From positions 1,550,001 to 1,614,000 of the forward strand of contig CP006668.1 in assembly GCA_000471925.1 (NCBI GenBank): 64,000 bases of DNA. Direction: 5' to 3'. The translations under genes and the position numbers were made by a program. The notes under the pieces were generated by a model, which was not told the DNA's origin, made no database searches, and was given only the letters and a program-made list of their open reading frames with translations. Below are positions 50,105 through 59,278 of this stretch, piece after piece. The stretch comes from Ralstonia pickettii DTP0602 (GTDB lineage Bacteria > Pseudomonadota > Gammaproteobacteria > Burkholderiales > Burkholderiaceae). Every line of letters begins with the position of its first letter. Within the stretch, counting starts at the first letter, position 1.

Positions 50105-51640
50105 CTACAAGCTACCAATGCGCCGACTGCGGAAACTCGCCTCGCCTGCCAGCTCACCCCGGCCCATCGCCGCAATCACTGCGCCCATAGTGCACATTCC
50201 CTGCTGAATCTGCTCGGTCGTCAGGCTGGCATAGCCCAGAACCAACCCGGCAGGCCGAGACTGGCTGTGCGGCTGAGGCCTGGCAAACAACGGTGATACC
50301 GGGTAGACGCCCACGTCCTTGCTGCGGGCAGCGGCCACCAGCGCCGGCTCGTCCTGGGGCCGCAGGGACGGCAACCACAGCATCACATGCAGCCCGGCCG
50401 CCGTACCGCTGACCTCGGCGTCCCGAGGCAGGTGGCGCGTAATGCCATCCAGCAAGGCCGCACGGCGGCGCTCGTTCTCCCGACGCATGCGCCGCACATG
50501 GCGCTCGTAGGCGCCACTTTCGATCAGTGACGCCAGCACACGCTGCTCCAGCACGGGCGCATGGCGGTCCGCCAGCCGCTTGGCCTGCCGGAACACCGAC
50601 ACCAGCTCAGGCGGCAGCACCAGGTAGCCGAGCCGCAGTTGCGGAGACAGCGCCTTGGAGAAGGTGCCGATATAGATCACGCGGCCGTCGGTATCGATCG
50701 ACTGCAGCGTGTCGATCGGGCGCTGGCCGTAGCGGAACTCGCCGTCATAGTCGTCCTCGATGATCCAGGCGTCATGGCGCTGGGCCCATTGCAGCAGGTC
50801 CAGGCGCCGGCCGATCGGCAGCACGCCCCCCAGTGGGAACTGGTGCGAAGGCGTTACGTACGCCAGGCGGACACGATCGCCCCGGGGAAGGCTGGCGGTA
50901 TCCAGGCCATGCCCGTCCACTGGCGTGGCCAGGCACTTGGCGCCGGTGGCCTCGAAGCAGCGCCTCGCTATCAGGTAACCCGGGTCTTCGAAGACGAAAG
51001 CATCACCGGCATCGAGCAGCAGCCGGGCGCACAGGTCGATGGCCTGCTGCGAGCCATGCACCACCACGATCTGCTCGGCCTCGCAGGCAAGTCCCCGGGC
51101 ACGCCGCAAATATCCCTGGAGGGCGCGTCTCAGCGACGCGTCACCTTCGGGCGGGGCGTAGTACAGGCTGTTTTGCTGACGCAGCAGTTCGGCCTGGTAC
51201 GCACGCCGCCAGGCCAGGATTGGAAAGTCCCGGGAAGCCACCGCGCCATACAGGAAGTCGAAGCGAACCGGTTCGGCCTGAGGCAGTCCCGGCATGCCGG
51301 ATCCCGCCACGCGGCGCGCGAACTCGGACAGGGTTGGGGCAGATTTGGCACGCCGGCCCGCGGCCACCCCGGTGGGTGCCGGCGCCACGAGCGGGCTGGC
51401 GATCCGGGCCGCCCGCCCCATGGACGTGACGAGAAAGCCCTCGGCCGCGAGTTGTTCGTAGGTGGCGGTGACGGTGGTGCGCGACACCCCCAGCTCGGCC
51501 GCCAGGGCTCGCGTGGACGGCGCCCGTGCTCCCGGGTAGAGCGTGCCGTCTGCGATCTGAGCGCGCAGCAGGCCGTAGATGCGGCGTCCCGCCCCCGTGG
51601 CTCCAGGACGGTTACCGGTCGGCTGGCGAGACTGGCCCAT
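50105..51640 (-). CDS. MocR-family regulator of the divergent paiB-like gene
   Basis: A 511-residue MocR-type regulator: a winged helix at about 20-85 (GTLYPGARAPSTRALAAELGVSRTTVTATYEQLAAEGFLV) and an aminotransferase fold at about 125-490. The PLP Lys lies in IYIGTFSKALSPQLRLGYL, and YVTPSHQFPLGGVLP and IIEDDYDGEFRYGQRPI are typical. ATG at 51640 begins just after the shared intergenic region; the frame reads on to 51949 through the neighbour's antisense strand without similarity. Repeats ACTGG at 51631 and 51655 and CCAGTT at 51674 are candidate binding half-sites. Confidence 0.88.
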   Translation of the reverse strand: MGQSRQPTGNRPGATGAGRRIYGLLRAQIADGTLYPGARAPSTRALAAELGVSRTTVTATYEQLAAEGFLVTSMGRAARIASPLVAPAPTGVAAGRRAKSAPTLSEFARRVAGSGMPGLPQAEPVRFDFLYGAVASRDFPILAWRRAYQAELLRQQNSLYYAPPEGDASLRRALQGYLRRARGLACEAEQIVVVHGSQQAIDLCARLLLDAGDAFVFEDPGYLIARRCFEATGAKCLATPVDGHGLDTASLPRGDRVRLAYVTPSHQFPLGGVLPIGRRLDLLQWAQRHDAWIIEDDYDGEFRYGQRPIDTLQSIDTDGRVIYIGTFSKALSPQLRLGYLVLPPELVSVFRQAKRLADRHAPVLEQRVLASLIESGAYERHVRRMRRENERRRAALLDGITRHLPRDAEVSGTAAGLHVMLWLPSLRPQDEPALVAAARSKDVGVYPVSPLFARPQPHSQSRPAGLVLGYASLTTEQIQQGMCTMGAVIAAMGRGELAGEASFRSRRIGSL

Positions 51641-51653
51641 AAAAAATCCTGAA

Positions 51654-51679
51654 AACTGGACCTTCCGATTGTGCCAGTT
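51654..51679. promoter_or_regulatory. Candidate MocR binding site
   Basis: AACTGG (51654-51659) and CCAGTT (51674-51679) form an inverted repeat 14 bases apart in the 85-base gap between the MocR gene and paiB. A further ACTGG direct repeat sits 24 bp to the left at 51631. Combined direct and inverted repeats are typical of MocR operators. Confidence 0.55.
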
Positions 51680-51725
51680 GTTGGCGAAAGTATCGATGTT
51701 TCCATCGCCCCCTGGTTCGCCCACC

Positions 51726-52349
51726 ATGTACATCCCTGCCCACTTTGCTGAAAACCGACCAGAGGAACTCGCCCGCATCATCCGCGAGCACCCGCTGGGG
51801 ATGCTGGTCACACAAGGAAGCGACGGGCTGGATGCCGACCACATCCCGTTCGAGTTCGATGCCGGCGAGGGAACGCACGGCGTACTCACAGCCCACGTGG
51901 CCCGTGCCAACACGCTCTGGCAGCGCTGCCCCACGGGCACGCCGGTCATGGTCGTGTTTCGCGGCGCAGAGGCCTACATCTCGCCCAACTGGTACCCGAG
52001 CAAGCATGAGGCGCACCGCCAGGTGCCGACCTGGAGCTACGAGGTGGTACACGCGCATGGCACGCTCGCCGTGCATGACGACGAGCGCTTCGTTCGCCGT
52101 CTCGTCGCGCGCCTGACACGGCGACATGAGGCGGCTGAACCAAAGCCCTGGAAGATGGGGGACTCCGCGCCCGAGTTCATCGACAGCATGCTGCGCAACA
52201 TCGTTGGCATCGAGATCGCCATCAATTCGCTGGTGGGCAAGATCAAGCTCAGCCAGAACAGGGAGCCGCGTGATCGCCTCAGTGCCGCCAACACCCTGGA
52301 GGTGCGGGGGTACGGCGAACTGGCGCAGTCCATGCGCAAGGCTGGATGA
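51726..52349 (+). CDS. PaiB-like FMN-binding transcriptional regulator
   Basis: A 207-residue protein of the PaiB family (FMN-binding split barrel). MYIPAHFAENRPEELARIIREHPLGMLVT is the family N-terminus. IPFEFDAGEGTHGVLTAHVARANTLW and AYISPNWYPSKHEAHRQVPTWSYEVVHAHG follow, with the C-terminal KLSQNREPRDRLSAANTLE. PaiB in Bacillus is linked to negative regulation of protease and sporulation genes; other members may be flavoenzymes. It is divergent from a MocR regulator, its likely controller. Confidence 0.9.
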   Translation: MYIPAHFAENRPEELARIIREHPLGMLVTQGSDGLDADHIPFEFDAGEGTHGVLTAHVARANTLWQRCPTGTPVMVVFRGAEAYISPNWYPSKHEAHRQVPTWSYEVVHAHGTLAVHDDERFVRRLVARLTRRHEAAEPKPWKMGDSAPEFIDSMLRNIVGIEIAINSLVGKIKLSQNREPRDRLSAANTLEVRGYGELAQSMRKAG

Positions 52350-52428
52350 GTAAGCGGCCATTGAAATCCGTGCATGACTGGCCCGGTCCGGGCAAAGCAA
52401 CACTTCACCATTGAAGACCCCCCACACC

Positions 52429-53046
52429 ATGTCATTCATCCCCTTCCTGATCGCTGCCGTCGTTCTTGCCATCACCCCTGGTCCGGGCATCGCCTATGTC
52501 GTTGCCCGAACGGTGGCTGGCGGCCGATCAGAGGGCTTGGCTTCATGCTTCGGCACCGGCCTTGGAGGGTTGCTCCATGTGTTCGCGGGGACCTTGGGCC
52601 TGTCGCTGGTCATTGCCCAGTCCGCCATGGCGTTCAACCTGCTCAAGTACCTTGGTGCGGCCTATCTGGTGTACCTGGGTATTCGCATGTTGATGCGCAA
52701 GGAACAGCCGATCACGGTCGATGCCGTGCCGTCTCAAGGTGGGCGCCGCGCCCTGGTCGAGGGCGTCGTGATCGAGGTCCTGAATGTCAAGACCGCACTA
52801 TTCTTTCTGGCGTTCCTGCCGCAGTTTGTCTCGCCGGGCGAACCCCTGATGCCGCAGCTAGCGCTGCTGGGCAGCACTTGCGTTGCGCTCAACACGCTGG
52901 TGGACGTTGTTGCAGTGTTTGCCGCTCATCGTTTGCTCAAGTCTGGCGCCGCCCGCACGGCACGCGCCCGATTGATGACCCGTGTGTCGGGTGTCACGAT
53001 GCTGGGCCTGGGCGCCTTCCTGGCGCTGGCTCGGCGCGACGCATAA
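52429..53046 (+). CDS. LysE/RhtB family exporter
   Basis: A 205-residue amino-acid exporter of the LysE/RhtB family with about six membrane helices. It starts FIPFLIAAVVLAITPGPGIAYVVARTVAGGRSEGLASCFGTGLGG, including the TPGP motif. YLGAAYLVYLGIRML and NVKTALFFLAFLPQFVSPG are family hallmarks. ATG at 52429 is preferred; a TTG at 52411 would add six residues. It follows the paiB-like gene in the same direction at an 79-base distance and could share its MocR control, fitting amine or amino-acid detoxification. Confidence 0.88.
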   Translation: MSFIPFLIAAVVLAITPGPGIAYVVARTVAGGRSEGLASCFGTGLGGLLHVFAGTLGLSLVIAQSAMAFNLLKYLGAAYLVYLGIRMLMRKEQPITVDAVPSQGGRRALVEGVVIEVLNVKTALFFLAFLPQFVSPGEPLMPQLALLGSTCVALNTLVDVVAVFAAHRLLKSGAARTARARLMTRVSGVTMLGLGAFLALARRDA

Positions 53047-53453
53047 ATATGGGCAGTTCGGCTAAAAGTAGCTCTCGATTACCTCAAGACGCGGGCAAAA
53101 AGCGTCGCCGCCTAGCGCGCTGGTGCTGACCGAAGGAAGCCGGACGAAATCTCCCCCGCCAACAGCGGCGGCTACTTCGTCGAGCCGACCGTGTTCGACG
53201 GTGTGACCAACGGCATGCGCGCAATCAGGCTGGGGGCGCGAATTCGGGCAAGAGTCGATCGACGCCTACACCCAGGTCAAGGCAGTGATGCTGAGGATGT
53301 AGGCGCCCCGCCGCGCCAGCCCTTCTTTCACAAGGACATTTCCGGGTCAGTTCACGAGCAACGCGGCCTACGGCGTCGAGATGCCGGTGCGCCCTTGGGC
53401 CCCGCCATCGGCAGGTGACCCTTGGGCAAACGAACGCGAAGCTCGCCGCAGCG
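53047..53453. other. Region of decayed sequence between the exporter and ilvD
   Basis: About 400 bases without an intact gene. It contains the aldehyde-dehydrogenase remnant at 53137-53302; bases 53303-53453 look coding-like in composition but match no family I can recognise. Confidence 0.5.
53137..53302 (+). pseudogene. Remnant of an aldehyde dehydrogenase C-terminus
   Basis: The first part reads GGYFVEPTVFDGVTNGMRA, a near-universal motif of NAD(P)-dependent aldehyde dehydrogenases. It is followed, in another frame, by SGWGREFGQESIDAYTQVKAV and a stop, which matches the extreme C-terminus of the same family. The 60 to 70 residues that normally separate these motifs are missing. Together they show an internal deletion with a frameshift and loss of the whole N-terminal part. 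Confidence 0.75.
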
Positions 53454-55313
53454 TCAATCGTCCAGCAGCGACACGTCACGCACCGCGCCCTTGTCGGCCG
53501 ACATGACCAGCTTGGCGTAGGCCTTGAGGGCGGCGGACACCTTGCGTGGACGCGGCTTGGCGGGCTTCCACCCCTTGACGTTCTGCTCCTCGCGGCGGCG
53601 CGCCAGTTCCTCGTCGGACAGCAGCACGTCGATCGTGCGGTTGGGAATGTCGATGCGGATCTTGTCGCCATCGCGCACGAGGCCGATGGCGCCGCCGGCC
53701 GCCGCCTCGGGCGAGCAGTGGCCGATGGACAGGCCCGAGGTGCCGCCCGAGAAGCGGCCATCCGTCAGCAGCGCGCAGGCCTTGCCCAGGCCCTTGGACT
53801 TGATGTAGCTCGTGGGGTAGAGCATCTCCTGCATGCCGGGGCCGCCCTTGGGGCCTTCGTAGCGCACGATCACCACGTCGCCGGCCTTGACCTTGTCGTT
53901 GAGGATGTTCTCCACCGCCTCGTCCTGCGATTCGGTGACGTGGGCCGTGCCCTCGAACACGAGGATACTCTCGTCCACCCCGGCGGTCTTCACCACGCAG
54001 CCGTCGAGCGCGATGTTGCCCGTAAGCACCGCCAGACCGCCTTCCTTGGAGAAGGCGTGCTCGTAGGAGCGGATGCAACCCTCGGCGCGGTCCAGGTCCA
54101 GGCTGGGCCAGCGGGTGTTCTGGCTGAATGCCACCTGCGTGGGAATACCCGCCGGGCCGGCCAGGTAGAAGTTCTTGACGGCTTCGTCCTGCGTGCGGGT
54201 GATGTCCCACTGCTCCAGGGCATCCTTGAGCGTGGCGGCGTGCACCGTAGGCACGTCGGTGTGCAGCTTGCCCGCGCGCTCCAGCTCGCCCAGGATCGCC
54301 ATGATGCCGCCCGCGCGGTGCACGTCCTCGATGTGGTACTTGTTGGTGTTGGGCGCCACCTTGCACAGCTGCGGCACGACGCGCGAGAGGCGGTCGATGT
54401 CGGTCATGGTGAAGTCGATGCCCGCCTCGCGCGCGATCGCCAGCAGGTGCAGGATGGTGTTGGTCGAGCCGCCCATGGCGATGTCCAGCGTCATGGCGTT
54501 CTCGAACGCCTTGAAGCCCACCGCGCGCGGCAGGATGGACCCGTTCTCCTGCTCGTAGTACTGGCGTGCCAGCTCCACGATGCGGCTGCCGGCGCGCTTG
54601 AAGAGCTGCTCGCGGTCTGCGTGCGTGGCCACCACCGTGCCGTTGCCCGGCAGCGACAGGCCCAGCGCCTCGGTGAGGCAGTTCATGGAGTTAGCCGTGA
54701 ACATGCCCGAGCACGAGCCGCAGGTGGGGCAGGCGGAGCGCTCCACCTCGGCGACGTCGGCGTCGGAATAGGCACTGTCGGCGGCGATCACCATGGCGTC
54801 CACCAGGTCGAGCTTTTTGAACTCCATGGCCTTGGTGATGGGGTTGGCCAGGCGCGTCTTCCCGGCTTCCATGGGGCCGCCGGAGACGAAGATCACCGGG
54901 ATGTTGAGCCGCATGGCAGCCATGAGCATGCCCGGCGTGATTTTGTCGCAGTTGGAGATGCACACCATGGCGTCGGCGCAGTGCGCGTTGACCATGTACT
55001 CCACCGAGTCCGCGATGATGTCGCGGCTGGGCAGTGAATACAGCATGCCATCGTGGCCCATGGCGATGCCGTCATCGACCGCGATGGTGTTGAACTCCTT
55101 GGCCACGCCGCCCGCGGCCTCGATCTCGCGCGCGACGAGTTGGCCCAGGTCCTTCAGGTGCACGTGTCCAGGCACGAACTGGGTGAACGAATTGACCACC
55201 GCAATGATTGGCTTGGAAAAATCTTCGTCTTTCATGCCAGTGGCGCGCCACAGGGAGCGCGCCCCTGCCATGTTGCGGCCGGCGGTGGAGGTCTTGGAAC
55301 GGTATGCGGGCAT
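53454..55313 (-). CDS. ilvD: Dihydroxy-acid dehydratase
   Basis: A 619-residue Fe-S dehydratase that converts 2,3-dihydroxy-isovalerate or -methylvalerate to the 2-oxo acid in valine/isoleucine synthesis. [24 protein letters not shown] is the typical N-terminus. Cluster cysteines are expected in [11 protein letters not shown] and [18 protein letters not shown], and [16 protein letters not shown] is the conserved C-terminal motif. The length fits the E. coli-type 4Fe-4S form. ATG at 55313 is chosen; the frame is open to 55421. It stands alone between decayed regions, with a promoter near 55420-55446. Confidence 0.95.
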   Translation of the reverse strand: MPAYRSKTSTAGRNMAGARSLWRATGMKDEDFSKPIIAVVNSFTQFVPGHVHLKDLGQLVAREIEAAGGVAKEFNTIAVDDGIAMGHDGMLYSLPSRDIIADSVEYMVNAHCADAMVCISNCDKITPGMLMAAMRLNIPVIFVSGGPMEAGKTRLANPITKAMEFKKLDLVDAMVIAADSAYSDADVAEVERSACPTCGSCSGMFTANSMNCLTEALGLSLPGNGTVVATHADREQLFKRAGSRIVELARQYYEQENGSILPRAVGFKAFENAMTLDIAMGGSTNTILHLLAIAREAGIDFTMTDIDRLSRVVPQLCKVAPNTNKYHIEDVHRAGGIMAILGELERAGKLHTDVPTVHAATLKDALEQWDITRTQDEAVKNFYLAGPAGIPTQVAFSQNTRWPSLDLDRAEGCIRSYEHAFSKEGGLAVLTGNIALDGCVVKTAGVDESILVFEGTAHVTESQDEAVENILNDKVKAGDVVIVRYEGPKGGPGMQEMLYPTSYIKSKGLGKACALLTDGRFSGGTSGLSIGHCSPEAAAGGAIGLVRDGDKIRIDIPNRTIDVLLSDEELARRREEQNVKGWKPAKPRPRKVSAALKAYAKLVMSADKGAVRDVSLLDD

Positions 55314-55419
55314 CGTGTTGCTAAAGAAATATCGCAGAAAGGAAGCGGGCCACGGGAATATAGGCCCCTCGCGCGCCCTTGCGAACAACCTCTTGAGCTG
55401 CGCTCTGGGCAAAGGCGGC

Positions 55420-55446
55420 ATTATCCCACACCCCTCGGTCTGTCAA
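55420..55446 (-). promoter_or_regulatory. Probable ilvD promoter
   Basis: Minus-strand TTGACA (55446-55441) and GATAAT (55425-55420), preceded by TGG as in an extended -10, are 15 bases apart. The spacing is short, but both hexamers are near consensus; a leader of about 100 bases would precede ilvD. Confidence 0.5.
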
Positions 55447-55793
55447 ACCGCGACGCACCTGCCCGCCTGAGCCATGAGGAAAAACAGGCCGCGCGCCCAA
55501 AGGTGGTGAGGATTGGTGGTGAGAAGCGCCCGTAGGATGGCATGTTCCTCGGTTTGCGTTCCGGTCAGATGGACATCACCGCGTCATGCCAATGCGCCAG
55601 CTACGTACCTGCCTTCGGGACAGCGCACACTGCATCAAACCTATCGGCCGATAACTGGCCTGCCAGCAACACTCTTCCCCGCAGGGCTTCGGGAGACAAA
55701 TAAGAATGAGCCGGGAGGCATCAGTGGTGGATATACCTCCACGGGGGTGCCGCCTCCGCGTCCGGACGGGTAGCCCCGGAGGCGGCAGGCAAG

Positions 55794-55865
55794 TTACGCA
55801 GGGGCAAAGCAGTAGGTACAGATCTTGTTCCCGTCGGGATCACGGACATACGCCGCATACGCGGG
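55794..55865 (-). pseudogene. Remnant of a VOC-family (glyoxalase-like) protein C-terminus
   Basis: Minus-strand reading gives PAYAAYVRDPDGNKICTYCF followed by three residues and a stop. The YAAYVRDPDGNK block is the standard last strand of VOC/glyoxalase-like proteins, where the metal or substrate residues of the second half lie. An in-frame TGA immediately precedes it, and no N-terminal half is present upstream. Confidence 0.5.
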
Positions 55866-55995
55866 TCACCGGCTTGCTGGCAGTTGAACGGCCGAAACTG
55901 GGACCTAGCAGATGCCTGATGAGCGCGATCCAGGTCGGTTATTCGCGAGTGATCATTGAGCCGCACGTCGACGTAAGCGCTGTTCACCAACAGCG

Positions 55996-56232
55996 TTGGT
56001 TGCCATCATCGGCCTCACGGTCTCGGGCATGGGCATCAGCTACCTGCCCAGGAAGTGCCTTGCACCGATGGTCGATTCTGGTGCGCTGGAGGTTCTTACG
56101 GTGAGCCCCGCGTTGCCGCCGGCGCCGTATGCCGCCATCTGCAAGAGCGACAGGAAGAGCATGCTTGTATCGGCCATCGCCGCGCTAGCTCAGGAGAACT
56201 GCGATTTCGGCCAGATGTTCCAGACCGGGTGA
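55996..56232 (+). pseudogene. Remnant of a LysR-type regulator (C-terminal effector domain)
   Basis: About 78 residues read as the end of a LysR-type substrate-binding domain: VSGMGISYLPRKCLAPMVDSGALEVL, where GISYLP and a final strand/helix arrangement are characteristic. The winged-helix domain and the first half of the effector domain are absent, and there is no ATG or ribosome site. The upstream bases may hold a shifted FTNS-like piece. Interpreted as a truncated gene. Confidence 0.65.
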
Positions 56233-56277
56233 GAAATGCCACATTCATCCACGCCGCCCCGGGTGTATGCTTCGAGC

Positions 56278-56685
56278 CTACTCCTGGGGCGGTTCATTTC
56301 GTATCACCAGTTCCATGAACCCTGAACTCAGGTCGTACTCCCGGGAGAAACGATGTTCGGGAAGAAGCGCCAGCAATATCTCCGCGGTTGTACGGACCGT
56401 GCAACCGCGTGCCACATGACCACCAAACACGCGACCGCGCGGGTCGGCAACCGACATGTGCAGGTGCGCTCCATCAGCTGATATGGACCCGGCGAGCGTC
56501 AGTATTTCCAGACTGTCACGCAGCTCGGTAGGATCCTCGTCCCCGGCAAATCGCAATTGGGCAACGCTGAGGCTCCCGATGCCCTGGATTACGAAGGCCG
56601 CACGCAACCTGAGCTGACGCAGCACGTCTTCGAGTGCGACACGCAGATCGGCGCCGGGAGCGAGGCGCAGAGGATGTGCTTGCAT
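56278..56685 (-). CDS. PPC/DUF296-domain protein
   Basis: A 135-residue protein with the PPC (plant and prokaryote conserved, DUF296) fold, which trimerises in known structures and in plants is fused to AT-hooks. LRVALEDVLRQLRLRAAFVIQGIGSLSVAQLRFAG and HLHMSVADPRGRVFGGHVARGCTVRTTAEILLALL are the two conserved blocks, with the GGHVARG turn. No AT-hook is present. Bacterial members are mostly uncharacterised. It stands alone, flanked by gene remnants on both sides, but appears intact. Confidence 0.82.
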   Translation of the reverse strand: MQAHPLRLAPGADLRVALEDVLRQLRLRAAFVIQGIGSLSVAQLRFAGDEDPTELRDSLEILTLAGSISADGAHLHMSVADPRGRVFGGHVARGCTVRTTAEILLALLPEHRFSREYDLSSGFMELVIRNEPPQE

Positions 56686-56932
56686 CGCGCGGTTCCAGGT
56701 AGGGGGCTCCGTGACAGGTTAAGGCGAATTGAGATCGATCGCAATCGAGCGCCAGCACTCGCGCATAACAGGCGTCGTAGGGGCGACAAACGGGCAACTG
56801 GGGAGGTTCGGCATCGTGCCGGGTCCGGCCAGTGACCTTTGTCGCCGGCAGCCAGAATGTGACCCATGGCGGAACACGCCGACGCGTTGCCGTGCCGGGA
56901 ACATGATCCTGGCCATTGACTATGGAGTGCAA

Positions 56933-57058
56933 ATGCCTCTGCCCCTTCTGCTCCGTTGCAGCGACCTCAAGCAAACGCGAGAGTTCTATGAATCCGTGCT
57001 CGCGTTCAGTGTTAGTGAATCAGCAGAGCATACGATCACGGTCGAAAAGCACGGCTAG
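56933..57058 (+). pseudogene. N-terminal remnant of a VOC-family protein
   Basis: MPLPLLLRCSDLKQTREFYE begins a typical VOC/glyoxalase-like domain, continuing SVLAFSVSESAEHTITVEKHG, then TAG. A full VOC domain needs about 120 residues; only the first strand-helix-strand unit remains. No continuation in other frames downstream was recognised. Read as a truncated or prematurely stopped gene. Confidence 0.62.
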
Positions 57059-57268
57059 TCTCCCCTTCCGCGGCATCACGGTGGGCGGCATCCTTCTTGG
57101 CGCCGTGCGCCCCGTGCATATACTGACATCATCCTCGACCGTTCGCCGCATCGCCAACCTGGGCGGTGGCGACGGTTGATGCCAACGCGCCGCGCGCTCA
57201 GGCATGTACCCTCGATTGACCCGGCCGGGCATCCGGATGCCGTCGGTGAACCAGCCATGGAGACGATG

Positions 57269-58621
57269 ATGGATAAAGACGATCACCCGAAGCCGTTCTA
57301 CAGATCCCTCTACTTCCAGGTCATCACCGCCATTGTCATCGGCGTCATCCTCGGCCATTTCTATCCGCAGACGGGCGAGGCGATGAAGCCGTTGGGTGAT
57401 GGCTTCATCAAGCTGATCAAGATGATCATCGCGCCGATCATCTTCTGCACGGTCGTGGTGGGCATCGCCGGCATGGAGGACATGAAGAAGGTCGGCAAGA
57501 CCGGCGGGCTGGCGCTGCTGTACTTTGAGATCGTGAGCAGCATTGCGCTGTTGGTCGGCCTGTTGATCATCAACATCGTCAAGCCCGGCGCCGGCATGAA
57601 CGTCGACGTAGCCACCCTCGACACGAAGGGCATCGCCGCCTACACCGAGCCCGGCAAGATGCAAGGCACGGTCGATTTCCTGCTGCACGTGATCCCGAAC
57701 ACGGTGGTGGATGCCTTTGCCAAGGGTGAGATCCTCCAGGTGCTGCTGTTCGCGGTGATGTTCGGTTTCGCGCTGCACAGGTTCGGCGGCCGCGGCACGC
57801 TGGTGTTCGACTTTATCGAGAAGTTTTCACACGTGCTGTTCACCATCGTCGGCTACATAATGAAGGTCGCGCCGATTGGCGCCTTCGGCGCCATGGCCTT
57901 CACCATCGGCAAGTACGGCGTGAGCTCGCTGCTGCAGCTTGGCCAGCTGATGGCGACCTTCTACGCCACCTGCTTGCTTTTCATCTTCGTCGTGCTGGGC
58001 ACCATCGCGCGGCTGCATGGCTTCTCGATCTGGAAGTTCATCAAGTACATCAAGGAGGAACTGCTGATCGTGCTGGGCACGTCGTCGTCGGAATCCGTGT
58101 TGCCGCGGATGATGGCCAAGCTGGAGAACCTGGGCGCCCGCAAGTCCGTCGTCGGACTGGTGATCCCGACTGGCTACTCCTTCAACCTGGATGGAACCTC
58201 TATCTACCTGACCATGGCGGCGGTGTTCATCGCCCAGGCAACCAACACCGACATGAGCCTGACGCAGCAGATCACCCTGCTCGGCGTGCTGCTGCTGACC
58301 TCCAAGGGCGCCGCCGGCGTCACGGGGAGTGGCTTCATCGTGCTGGCGGCCACGCTTTCGGCGGTGGGGCATGTTCCGGTGGCGGGGCTGGCCCTGATCC
58401 TCGGCATTGACCGCTTCATGTCGGAGGCGCGCGCCCTGACCAACCTGATCGGCAACGGCGTGGCCACGGTGGTGGTGGCGAAATGGACCGGCGACCTCGA
58501 TATCGAGCGGATGCGGCGCAGGCTTGATGCCGAGTCGGACATTGAGGCCGACGAGCCGGAAGTGGTGCTCGACCAAGTCGCGACCCATATGCCGGTCGCC
58601 GACACCACGGTAAGCCGGTGA
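57269..58621 (+). CDS. dctA: C4-dicarboxylate/H+ symporter
   Basis: A 450-residue transporter of the DAACS family that imports succinate, fumarate and malate. [23 protein letters not shown] is the conserved first helix, and [25 protein letters not shown] the second block. [21 protein letters not shown] is the serine-rich re-entrant loop HP1, and [25 protein letters not shown] the substrate/cation helix. ATG at 57269 is favoured by the GGAGACG just before it; ATG 57257 is possible. No sigma-54 promoter was found upstream although DctB/DctD usually control dctA. Confidence 0.93.
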   Translation: MDKDDHPKPFYRSLYFQVITAIVIGVILGHFYPQTGEAMKPLGDGFIKLIKMIIAPIIFCTVVVGIAGMEDMKKVGKTGGLALLYFEIVSSIALLVGLLIINIVKPGAGMNVDVATLDTKGIAAYTEPGKMQGTVDFLLHVIPNTVVDAFAKGEILQVLLFAVMFGFALHRFGGRGTLVFDFIEKFSHVLFTIVGYIMKVAPIGAFGAMAFTIGKYGVSSLLQLGQLMATFYATCLLFIFVVLGTIARLHGFSIWKFIKYIKEELLIVLGTSSSESVLPRMMAKLENLGARKSVVGLVIPTGYSFNLDGTSIYLTMAAVFIAQATNTDMSLTQQITLLGVLLLTSKGAAGVTGSGFIVLAATLSAVGHVPVAGLALILGIDRFMSEARALTNLIGNGVATVVVAKWTGDLDIERMRRRLDAESDIEADEPEVVLDQVATHMPVADTTVSR

Positions 58622-58735
58622 GCGGCAGCGCGCAAACACACATCACCACAAAGCGGGCTGTGGCCACTACCTGGTCGCGCCCTTTTGAATGTCTTAGTGC
58701 CTCGAAGCTAGCTCATCGCGCGATGGGCAGGTAAA

Positions 58736-58764
58736 GGCTCACCGTCAATTTCGACCGGTGAGCC
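58736..58764. terminator. Hairpin between convergent dctA and the VOC gene
   Basis: GGCTCACCG (58736-58744) pairs with CGGTGAGCC (58756-58764), with further pairing in the loop. It lies between two convergent genes ending at 58621 and 58781. On the minus strand a short T-rich tract follows, so termination is more plausible in that direction. Confidence 0.5.
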
Positions 58765-58780
58765 AGCGTTATTTCAACGA

Positions 58781-59278
58781 TCAATTTGAGGATGAGTTCC
58801 GGCCCAGCCGTGCCGCCTCTATCGCGGCGATGTCGATTTTTTTCATCGTCATCATCGCCTCGAATGCGCGCTTGGCCGCTGCGCGATCTGGGTCGGTTAT
58901 CGCCGCGGTGAGGGCGCGCGGGGTGATCTGCCATGACAAGCCCCACCGGTCCTTGCACCAGCCGCATTCGCTTTCCTGGCCGCCATTGCCGACAATCGCA
59001 TTCCACAATCGGTCGGTTTCGGCCTGGTCGTCCGTCGCGATCTGAAAAGAGAAGGCCTCGTTGTGCTTGAAATGCGGGCCGCCGTTCAGCCCGAGGCAGG
59101 GAATGCCGGCGACGGTGAACTCGACCGTCAGGACATCGCCCTGCTTGCCGTCGGGATAGTCGCCCGGTGCGCGGTGGACGGCGCGGACAGCGCTGTCGGG
59201 AAATGTTTCGGCGTAGAAGTTTGCGGCGTCAAGGGCGTCGCCGTCGTACCACAAACAGATCGTGTTCTTGCTACTCAT
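58781..59278 (-). CDS. PhnB-like VOC-family protein
   Basis: A 165-residue VOC protein of the PhnB/3-demethylubiquinone-methyltransferase-like group. It starts NTICLWYDGDALDAANFYAETFPDS. The body has VLTVEFTVAGIPCLGLNGGPHFKHNEAFSFQIATDDQAETDRLW and CGWCKDRWGLSWQITPRALTAAITDPD, all standard for the group. Function unknown: members are often wrongly annotated as methyltransferases, and there is no SAM-binding fold here. ATG at 59278 follows AGGAGACAC. The C-terminal helix includes FEAMMTMKKIDIAAIEAA, also typical. Confidence 0.9.
   Translation of the reverse strand: MSSKNTICLWYDGDALDAANFYAETFPDSAVRAVHRAPGDYPDGKQGDVLTVEFTVAGIPCLGLNGGPHFKHNEAFSFQIATDDQAETDRLWNAIVGNGGQESECGWCKDRWGLSWQITPRALTAAITDPDRAAAKRAFEAMMTMKKIDIAAIEAARLGRNSSSN

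Larger units (their letters stand above)
55447..56277. other. Region of decayed sequence between ilvD and the PPC-domain gene
   Basis: About 830 bases with no intact gene. Two recognisable remnants lie here: the VOC C-terminus at 55794-55865 (minus) and the LysR C-terminus at 55996-56232 (plus). The rest, including 55500-55790, shows nothing identifiable. Confidence 0.5.

Noticed and set aside
57080..57100. Possible sigma-54 promoter before dctA
   Set aside because: CGGCAT...TTGG has a G in place of the essential C of the -12 element, so it does not meet the minimum for a sigma-54 promoter.
58781..59278. Annotation of the VOC gene as 3-demethylubiquinone methyltransferase
   Set aside because: The protein has a VOC fold and no SAM-binding motif; the methyltransferase name is a known database carry-over for this group.
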